From JAZRWQ01 sp045541395 (GTDB lineage: Bacteria > Bacillota > Clostridia > Oscillospirales > UMGS1783): 22,625 bases of DNA. How positions within the stretch are numbered: position 1 is the stretch's first letter; each line of letters begins with the position of its first letter. The translations under genes and the position numbers were made by a program. Below, one piece after another: positions 14,857 to 22,625 of this stretch. The notes beneath the pieces are model-generated. The model was not told where the DNA came from and made no database searches. It saw only the letters and a program-made list of their open reading frames with translations. The stretch covers positions 1-22,625 of the forward strand of contig JAZQIZ010000014.1 of assembly GCA_045541395.1 (NCBI GenBank). The letters run 5' to 3'.

Positions 14857-16281
14857 TTAATCAATACCCAAGAGAGATATATCTGTTATATTATAATCGG
14901 AATCTAATACGTACTCCACTATTCTATCCGCCCGCCAGGTTATGTCCGTATAACCAAGTTTAACATAATACTTTCCTGATACAGATGTTACAGAAACCAC
15001 TTCAATTTCATCATATGTTACCGGAGTAGAAATGTTATCCTGAATATTAACCAGAGAAAACAGTTTAGCTTTAAATACGGCTAATTCCTCATTATTACTG
15101 TAATCTCCGCCAATAACACCAAGTTGCAATGATTTTTCAATAATGCTATCTTCTAAATCATCCATATTAAAAAAATCATATGTAATTTCTTTAGAACTGA
15201 ATTGATCATCAGTCTCAAATATTCTTGGTAATAAATAATATTGATACTCTTTATAAAATTTAAGGAATTGTTCCATTTCCGGTGCAGTTGTTATTTGTTT
15301 AACTTTGGTTTCTAATGCCGCCAGAACAGCATTCTGAAATCTTAAACAATTATTGAATCTTAAGTCAGAAGTTTCTTGTACCGTAATATTGGCTTCAATG
15401 GCATTCAGTATATCATTGGCTATACTCGGCAAGTACTGTTCCCTTAAGGCATTTTCAACTACGGACAAATCAGCAGTCTCAGAAAGCTTTTCCATTGTAT
15501 CGTAGCCCACCAATAATAATATATTTGCATATAGATTATATGGTTGTATGTAACCTATGCCATTTTGCTTACCGTAAAATATAGTATTGCCGGCCGAATT
15601 TCTCACCAGCTCTGACGCAGAAATATGACTATACGGATTGTTTACAAAATGCTCATGGAAAGTCGCTTGGCCTTCTATAAATATATCGTATCTATAGGGC
15701 AGATATCCGGTATCATCATTGTAAAATTCTCCATTTATCACCACGCCATTCTGCACATGGGTTATTTCGTGATACAGCCTTTCGGCATCATAGGTGCCAT
15801 CATTATCACCGTATATCAAATCAACTGAATACATAGGAAGGTCGGGTTCTAATCTCGTCATCCAGCCTAAAGCACTACCATCGTTTATTAAAGACTGACC
15901 TTTCTCTGAATTTATATCCGTTAAATTAAATTCCATTATATTATCCAACGGTTCCAGAAGGTGTTTTTCTAAATATTCATATTTTGGCGGTAAGCCTGCG
16001 GCACTGTATAAATTAAAATAACTGTCATAGTTATTATCTAATTTTCTATATACCTCATAAATATATTTCTTCTGCAGATCATTATAATTCTTACTAATGA
16101 GTTTTTCCGTTAATTTTTCCTCAAAAGTTGCCTCGGACATCGCATTATTTTCGCTATCTGCAGGGGCAGACATTTCACTGACGGGATCCGAATCATTGTT
16201 ATTATTGCCTGCACATCCAAAAAGATTTAATGTACAACTGATGATCAACAGCGCCACCAATAAAGTTTTTGTAATATTCAT
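14857..16281 (-). CDS. Lipoprotein with HExxH zinc-metallopeptidase motif
   Basis: 474 aa. Residues 1-23 form a type II signal peptide with lipobox LFGC (C23), followed by a low-complexity Asn/Asp/Ser tether (24-50). The sequence YHEITHVQNG carries H172-E173-x-x-H176. E204 in FIEGQATFHEH, 28 residues on, is a suitable third ligand for a gluzincin-type zinc peptidase. The C-terminal half is helical (long runs such as NALREQYLPSIANDILNAIEAN) and ends with a beta-rich domain (DEIEVVSVTSVSGKYYVKLGYTDITW). Expected outside the membrane, lipid anchored. I do not recognise the family; activity is inferred from the motif only. The ribosome binding site GGAAGGGGAAGG is strong. No confident promoter found. 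Confidence 0.82.
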   Translation of the reverse strand: MNITKTLLVALLIISCTLNLFGCAGNNNNDSDPVSEMSAPADSENNAMSEATFEEKLTEKLISKNYNDLQKKYIYEVYRKLDNNYDSYFNLYSAAGLPPKYEYLEKHLLEPLDNIMEFNLTDINSEKGQSLINDGSALGWMTRLEPDLPMYSVDLIYGDNDGTYDAERLYHEITHVQNGVVINGEFYNDDTGYLPYRYDIFIEGQATFHEHFVNNPYSHISASELVRNSAGNTIFYGKQNGIGYIQPYNLYANILLLVGYDTMEKLSETADLSVVENALREQYLPSIANDILNAIEANITVQETSDLRFNNCLRFQNAVLAALETKVKQITTAPEMEQFLKFYKEYQYYLLPRIFETDDQFSSKEITYDFFNMDDLEDSIIEKSLQLGVIGGDYSNNEELAVFKAKLFSLVNIQDNISTPVTYDEIEVVSVTSVSGKYYVKLGYTDITWRADRIVEYVLDSDYNITDISLLGID

Positions 16282-16355
16282 AAAACCTTCCCCTTCCGAT
16301 AATCTTGCTTAGGGAAACAAACTAATAATGAAATCGGTCTTGAGTATCTGATTAT

Positions 16356-16775
16356 CTATACAATTTTCTTTTTATAGTACATTTCTATAAGCTTTTTTGT
16401 TTTTCTTGTCTTTTGTATTTTGCCAACAACAAAAAATAATCTTTTTTCTTTAATTGGATAGGAAATAACATAGTGCGGTAATCCGCCGCAATCATCAATC
16501 CAACTACCCATTAGAGAAATAGATCTTATATCGCTCCATTTAATTATTTCTTTTTGACCAAAGTTATAAATAATCTCCACAGATTCATCAGAAAAAATGT
16601 AATACAGCGGTGATATTAGAAATACGAATACCGGCAACAAAATAAACAGTGCAAATAAAATGCATAAGCCAAAATCTTTTTCTGTTCCACAACTTATCGA
16701 AAGACCTAAAAAAACAATAAACAAAACACACCAAAGAAATAAATGTGTATTAACCGCAATATGTTTCTTATCCAT
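16356..16775 (-). CDS. Small membrane protein with PH-like C-terminal domain
   Basis: 139 aa. Two hydrophobic segments at about 11-28 and 36-59, the second ending in LISPLYYIFSDE. A beta-rich tail follows (SVEIIYNFGQKEIIKWSDIRSISLMGSWIDD...HYVISYPIKEKRLFFVVGKI), whose 'I-x-W-S-D-I' pattern matches bacterial PH-like (bPH_2-like) membrane proteins. Function unknown. Strongly A+T rich relative to the catabolic genes. AGGGTG before ATG. Confidence 0.72.
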   Translation of the reverse strand: MDKKHIAVNTHLFLWCVLFIVFLGLSISCGTEKDFGLCILFALFILLPVFVFLISPLYYIFSDESVEIIYNFGQKEIIKWSDIRSISLMGSWIDDCGGLPHYVISYPIKEKRLFFVVGKIQKTRKTKKLIEMYYKKKIV

Positions 16776-16794
16776 TCAAATCACCCTAATGCAA

Positions 16795-16823
16795 ATTATA
16801 GCATATAAGCGGTGGAGGCACAA
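16795..16823 (-). promoter_or_regulatory. Extended -10 promoter of the PH-like membrane protein gene
   Basis: On the minus strand TTGTGC (16823-16818), 17 bp, TATAAT (16800-16795) preceded by TGC (extended -10). The context CGCTTATATGCTATAAT closely matches CGCTTTTATGCTATACT in front of the 98-aa membrane protein, suggesting related promoters or a shared origin of the two upstream regions. Confidence 0.6.
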
Positions 16824-16875
16824 GATGTAATGAGCGTTGACAGTAGCGATTAGCTTGAGGCATATTGAAACAAAG

Positions 16876-16903
16876 AAGAAGCACACAAAAAAGTGTGCTT
16901 CTT
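16876..16903. terminator. Hairpin, probable terminator after the 98-aa membrane protein
   Basis: AAGAAGCACAC (16876-16886), A6 loop, GTGTGCTTCTT (16893-16903); perfect 11-bp stem that extends with CAAA/TTTG after one mismatch. The following T-tract is interrupted on both strands, so termination is less certain. Nothing else is recognised in 16776-16954. Confidence 0.6.
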
Positions 16904-16954
16904 GTTTTGTCATTTGTGTCCGAGAAAGAACAGGTTGAAAACCGAGGATTTTTC

Positions 16955-17251
16955 TTACTTTTTAATATGAGAAATAATTTTCAGTGTAATTCCTGCAAGT
17001 AAATAAATTATGTTCAAAGAAATAAGTAGCCAACCCCAAAAACTTTGTCCTTTTGTTTCCACCAAAATGATTATTCCTGCAAATAATCCAACTAATAGGA
17101 TGAGCGAAATGGCTAAACATACATAACCTATAATCTTTTTTCTTTTTTCAGATACAACCTTTTGCGGAACCAAGGCAGAACAAAGAGAAATAAATCCCTC
17201 GCCAAATAATTCAAAAAAAGCTTCAACTAAAATATCAAACAAAAATTCCAC
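16955..17251 (-). CDS. Small hypothetical membrane protein
   Basis: 98 aa with an amphipathic or hydrophobic N-terminus (EFLFDILVEAFFELFGEGFISL), a basic loop (SEKRKKI), two helices at about 40-64 and 72-93, and a Lys-rich end. The start is GTG 17251, supported by AAGGCGG about 10 nt upstream. I do not recognise the family. Its promoter uses bases of the adjacent hairpin array. Confidence 0.65.
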   Translation of the reverse strand: MEFLFDILVEAFFELFGEGFISLCSALVPQKVVSEKRKKIIGYVCLAISLILLVGLFAGIIILVETKGQSFWGWLLISLNIIYLLAGITLKIISHIKK

Positions 17252-17272
17252 AAAATCACCGCCTTGGGTTTT

Positions 17273-17301
17273 AGTATAGCATAAAAGCGGCTATGAATCA
17301 A
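17273..17301 (-). promoter_or_regulatory. Promoter of the 98-aa membrane protein, overlapping the hairpin array
   Basis: On the minus strand TTGATT (17301-17296), 17 bp, TATACT (17278-17273) with an extended TGC. The last three bases of the first array hairpin arm (17299-17301) form part of the -35 box. Confidence 0.65.
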
Positions 17302-17495
17302 TGCGAAGCATTGTATATCATCAATTCCGCAAGGAATTGCATATCATCAACTTCGTGAGAAGTTGTATATCATCATTGCGAAAGATTGTTTGATACACAC
17401 CTAAAGGTGTGATGAGATACAAAGGCGGCTACAAAGTGCCGCCTTTGATGATATACACGCTGACGCGTGATGATATGCCATTGCTTTCGCAATGG
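17299..17495. repeat. Array of short hairpins with constant TATATCATCA-type spacers
   Basis: Eight stem-loops: 17299-17313, 17322-17339, 17348-17365, 17374-17388 (imperfect), 17396-17411, 17420-17447, 17456-17469 and 17478-17495. Stems differ (e.g. CAATTCC/GGAATTG, CAACTTC/GAAGTTG, CAAAGGCGGC/GCCGCCTTTG, CCATTGC/GCAATGG). The spacers are nearly constant: TATATCATCA at 17314 and 17366, CATATCATCA at 17340, then the reverse complement TGATGATATA at 17446 and TGATGATATG at 17468, plus decayed copies at 17390 and 17410. The first three spacers are exactly 26 bp apart. No coding potential. It fills the gap between the rRNA terminator and the 98-aa gene promoter. Confidence 0.85.
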
Positions 17496-17497
17496 AT

Positions 17498-17532
17498 AAA
17501 AAAATCCTCGTTCTTCGGAACGAGGATTTTTT
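17498..17532. terminator. Terminator of the rRNA/tRNA operon
   Basis: 15-bp perfect stem (17499-17513 with 17518-17532) closed by a C(TTCG)G tetraloop on the plus strand, with A6 and T6 flanks, so it can act in both directions. It begins at the CCA end of tRNA-Asn. Confidence 0.93.
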
Positions 17533-17607
17533 GGCGCCTCAAGTAGGACTCGAACCTACGACCCTGCGGTTAACAGCCGCATGCTCTACCGACTGAGCTA
17601 TTAAGGC
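17532..17607 (-). tRNA. tRNA-Asn(GTT)
   Basis: 76 nt with encoded CCA. Acceptor GCCTTAA/TTGAGGC (one G-T), D-arm GCTC/GAGC, anticodon stem TGCGG/CCGCA with loop CTGTTAA (anticodon GTT), T-arm GTAGG/CCTAC, discriminator G. Last gene of the rRNA operon. Confidence 0.97.
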
Positions 17608-17609
17608 AT
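17588..17609. repeat. 22-bp direct repeat, copy in intact tRNA-Asn 5' end
   Basis: Matches 17785-17806 at 21 of 22 positions (G/A at the fourth base). It covers the tRNA 5' acceptor strand through the D-loop and marks the boundary of the 197-bp duplicated unit. Confidence 0.9.
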
Positions 17610-17660
17610 ATATGTAGTATATATTCTAATTTTTTAATTATGACCTTTTCTTTATCTGCA

Positions 17661-17804
17661 TGCGGTCACCGCATGCTCATCCCGGTTTGAGAAATAGTCG
17701 CGCTATCTCTTACGTTCTATCGCTCCTTTTCTCTGCACTTTTTCGAGCTCGCTTTTTCTGCCACCGGCAGCGCTCACTCTCAAAACCAACTGAGCTATTA
17801 AGGC
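17661..17804 (-). pseudogene. Disrupted tRNA-Asn copy with D-loop insertion
   Basis: On the minus strand the first 20 nt (GCCTTAATAGCTCAGTTGGT) match tRNA-Asn at 19 of 20 positions. About 106 nt of unrelated purine-rich sequence follow (17784-17679), then GAGCATGCGG and CCGCA, identical to the tRNA-Asn D-stem 3' strand and anticodon stem. The anticodon loop is reduced from CTGTTAA to TGA and the T-arm and acceptor 3' strand are absent, so it cannot be a working tRNA. The insert is bounded by imperfect inverted repeats (plus strand GGTTTGAGA 17684-17692, TCTCAAAACC 17778-17787) and contains a hairpin CTGCC-ACC-GGCAG (17758-17770). Transcribed with the rRNA operon by position. Confidence 0.7.
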
Positions 17805-17806
17805 AT
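17785..17806. repeat. 22-bp direct repeat, copy at the disrupted tRNA-Asn
   Basis: Partner of 17588-17609, offset by 197 bp. It could be an attachment-site-like duplication or the residue of a tandem tRNA duplication. Confidence 0.9.
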
Positions 17807-17819
17807 TTTTTTAAAAATG

Positions 17820-17941
17820 TATGCCGGCGTCGACCTATCTTCCCGGGAGCCTGCGCTCCGAGTATTGTTAGCACTGATGAGCTTAACTTCTGTGTTCGGC
17901 ATGGGAACAGGTGTACCCTCATCGTCATTGACACCGGCATA
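17820..17941 (-). rRNA. rrf: 5S ribosomal RNA
   Basis: The minus strand reads TATGCCGGTGTCAATGACGA, then the conserved core CCCATGCCGAACACAGAAGT and TAAGCTC, ending GACGCCGGCATA, which pairs with the 5' end. Boundaries are approximate by a few nt. It is separated from 23S by two tRNA genes. Confidence 0.95.
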
Positions 17942-17993
17942 CTTGTATAGTACGCACTATGGCGTTACTACCTTATTAAATTGTTCGGGTACT

Positions 17994-18068
17994 TGGTGAC
18001 CCGTAAGGGAATCGAACCCTTGTTACCGGCGTGAGAGGCCGGTGTCTTGACCGCTTGACCAACGGGCC
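17994..18068 (-). tRNA. tRNA-Glu(CTC)
   Basis: 75 nt with encoded CCA. Acceptor GGCCCGT/ACGGGTC, anticodon stem CCGGC/GCCGG with loop CTCTCAC (anticodon CTC), T-arm AAGGG-TTCGATT-CCCTT. Located between tRNA-Lys and 5S. Confidence 0.95.
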
Positions 18069-18095
18069 GTTTCTTTTCCCTTTGCGCCTTTCGGC

Positions 18096-18171
18096 TGGTG
18101 CACCTTCAGGGATTCGAACCCGGGACCCACTGATTAAGAGTCAGTTGCTCTACCAACTGAGCTAAAGGTGC
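18096..18171 (-). tRNA. tRNA-Lys(CTT)
   Basis: 76 nt with encoded CCA. Acceptor GCACCTT/AAGGTGC, anticodon stem ACTGA/TCAGT with loop CTCTTAA (anticodon CTT), T-arm CCGGG-TTCGAAT-CCCTG with one wobble. Lies about 80 nt past the 23S 3' end. Confidence 0.96.
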
Positions 18172-18193
18172 TTATCTATGAGGATGTACCCTC

Positions 18194-18206
18194 AAAACTA
18201 AACGAC
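18194..18206 (-). other. 23S processing stalk, 3' strand
   Basis: AAAACTAAACGAC on the plus strand is the exact complement of GTCGTTTAGTTTT at 21173-21185 on the other side of 23S. The pair would close a long RNA stem around pre-23S, the usual RNase III-type processing site. Confidence 0.75.
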
Positions 18207-18252
18207 AATCTTTCGCTTGAAAACTTCTAATTCAAATCTTGAAAAACCATTT

Positions 18253-21062
<2,810 letters not shown>

Positions 21063-21172
21063 TAGCTTGTTCTCTAGCTTTGAATTATGCAAGTTCACAT
21101 TTCTACCTTCGCTTCGTTGTTACTTCGCTTAGTTTACCATGTTACTCGCTTTAAGTTTTCTTTGCTTTCTTT

Positions 21173-21193
21173 GTCGTTTAGTTTTCAAGGTGC
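21173..21193 (-). promoter_or_regulatory. 23S processing stalk 5' strand with boxA-like antitermination motif
   Basis: The minus strand reads GCACCTTGAAAACTAAACGAC. CTTGAAAACT resembles the Firmicutes rRNA boxA (CTTTGAAAACT), and ACTAAACGAC belongs to the arm pairing with 18194-18206. Nothing coding is seen between 21063 and 21226. Confidence 0.6.
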
Positions 21194-21226
21194 ATCCTTA
21201 GGTATATATCCTCGGTTAAAAACCAG

Positions 21227-21303
21227 TGGTAGGCCCAAGTGGACTCGAACCACCGACCTCGCGCTTATCAGGCGCGCGCTCTAACCGCCTGAGCTATGAG
21301 CCT
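21227..21303 (-). tRNA. tRNA-Ile(GAT)
   Basis: 77 nt with encoded CCA, in the 16S-23S spacer. Acceptor AGGCTCA/TGGGCCT, anticodon loop CTGATAA (anticodon GAT), T-loop TTCGAGT. No tRNA-Ala accompanies it. Confidence 0.96.
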
Positions 21304-21373
21304 ATATATATACCCTTGCGGACCTTCAGAATTGAACAACTTTTAAGATTTTACCTGTTACTGACTGAGATCT

Positions 21374-21394
21374 CATAATACTTTCTGTATTATG
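21374..21394. other. Hairpin in the 16S-tRNA-Ile spacer
   Basis: CATAATAC-TTTCT-GTATTATG, a perfect 8-bp stem 12 nt beyond the 16S 3' end. Probably part of pre-rRNA processing; no T-tract follows, so it is not a terminator. Confidence 0.6.
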
Positions 21395-21401
21395 CATGTC
21401 T

Positions 21402-22625
<1,224 letters not shown>

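Noticed and set aside
17299..17495. CRISPR array
   Set aside because: The palindromes differ from each other and the conserved part is only 10 bp; units are 22-26 bp, orientation flips, and no cas genes are present.
17785..17806. Second functional tRNA-Asn gene
   Set aside because: Only the 5' end and part of the D/anticodon arms remain; the anticodon loop, T-arm and 3' acceptor strand are missing.
17660..17950. 96-aa open frame on the plus strand
   Set aside because: It runs antisense through the tRNA-Asn relic and 5S rRNA, with no ribosome binding site or recognisable protein features.
21374..21394. Terminator between 16S and tRNA-Ile
   Set aside because: No T-tract follows on the minus strand, and termination here would uncouple 16S from 23S.

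Overview
The window looks like a chromosomal segment from an anaerobic gut-type Clostridia (Oscillospirales-like). This is inferred from the character of the partial 16S rRNA, moderate G+C, AGGAGG-type ribosome binding sites matching the CACCTCC 16S tail, near-perfect TTGACA-17-TATAAT promoters, and the gene families present. No database search was possible, so the taxonomic call is tentative.

Layout. (1) 1-1207, minus: the 5' part of a secreted protein with two tandem lectin-like (LamG/ConA-fold) modules. (2) 1355-10034: a small-molecule catabolic neighbourhood with a LacI-family repressor, an AEC-family carrier, an M20 amidohydrolase, an FAD-dependent oxidoreductase, an iron-type alcohol dehydrogenase and two uroporphyrinogen-decarboxylase-like (MtaA/UroD) proteins. 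Genes alternate in direction. Several convergent pairs share one short bidirectional terminator that overlaps the stop codons. An AGGTTTATT motif occurs just downstream of the lacI -10, over the -10/+1 of the oxidoreductase promoter, and again between the divergent oxidoreductase and dehydrogenase genes; I propose it as the operator of the LacI protein. The substrate cannot be named. (3) 10134-12281, minus: a two-gene lipid operon (PlsC-type acyltransferase, then a membrane-anchored lipase-like hydrolase). (4) 12387-17251, minus: small and hypothetical envelope proteins (zinc ribbon protein, C-tail-anchored protein, cytidine deaminase with a four-helix membrane protein, HExxH lipoprotein, two small membrane proteins). 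(5) 17299-17495: an array of short hairpins with variable stems separated by a nearly constant TATATCATCA spacer that flips orientation midway. (6) 17498-22625, minus: an rRNA operon read right to left: 16S (5' end outside the window), tRNA-Ile(GAU), 23S, tRNA-Lys(CUU), tRNA-Glu(CUC), 5S, a disrupted tRNA-Asn copy, an intact tRNA-Asn(GUU), terminator.

The two observations most deserving attention are the variable-stem/constant-spacer hairpin array beside the rRNA terminator, and the tRNA-Asn-derived relic with a ~106-nt insert, bounded by inverted repeats, in its D-loop between 5S and tRNA-Asn. The placement of two tRNAs between 23S and 5S is also unusual. No phage, transposase, CRISPR-Cas, toxin-antitoxin or canonical defence genes were seen.
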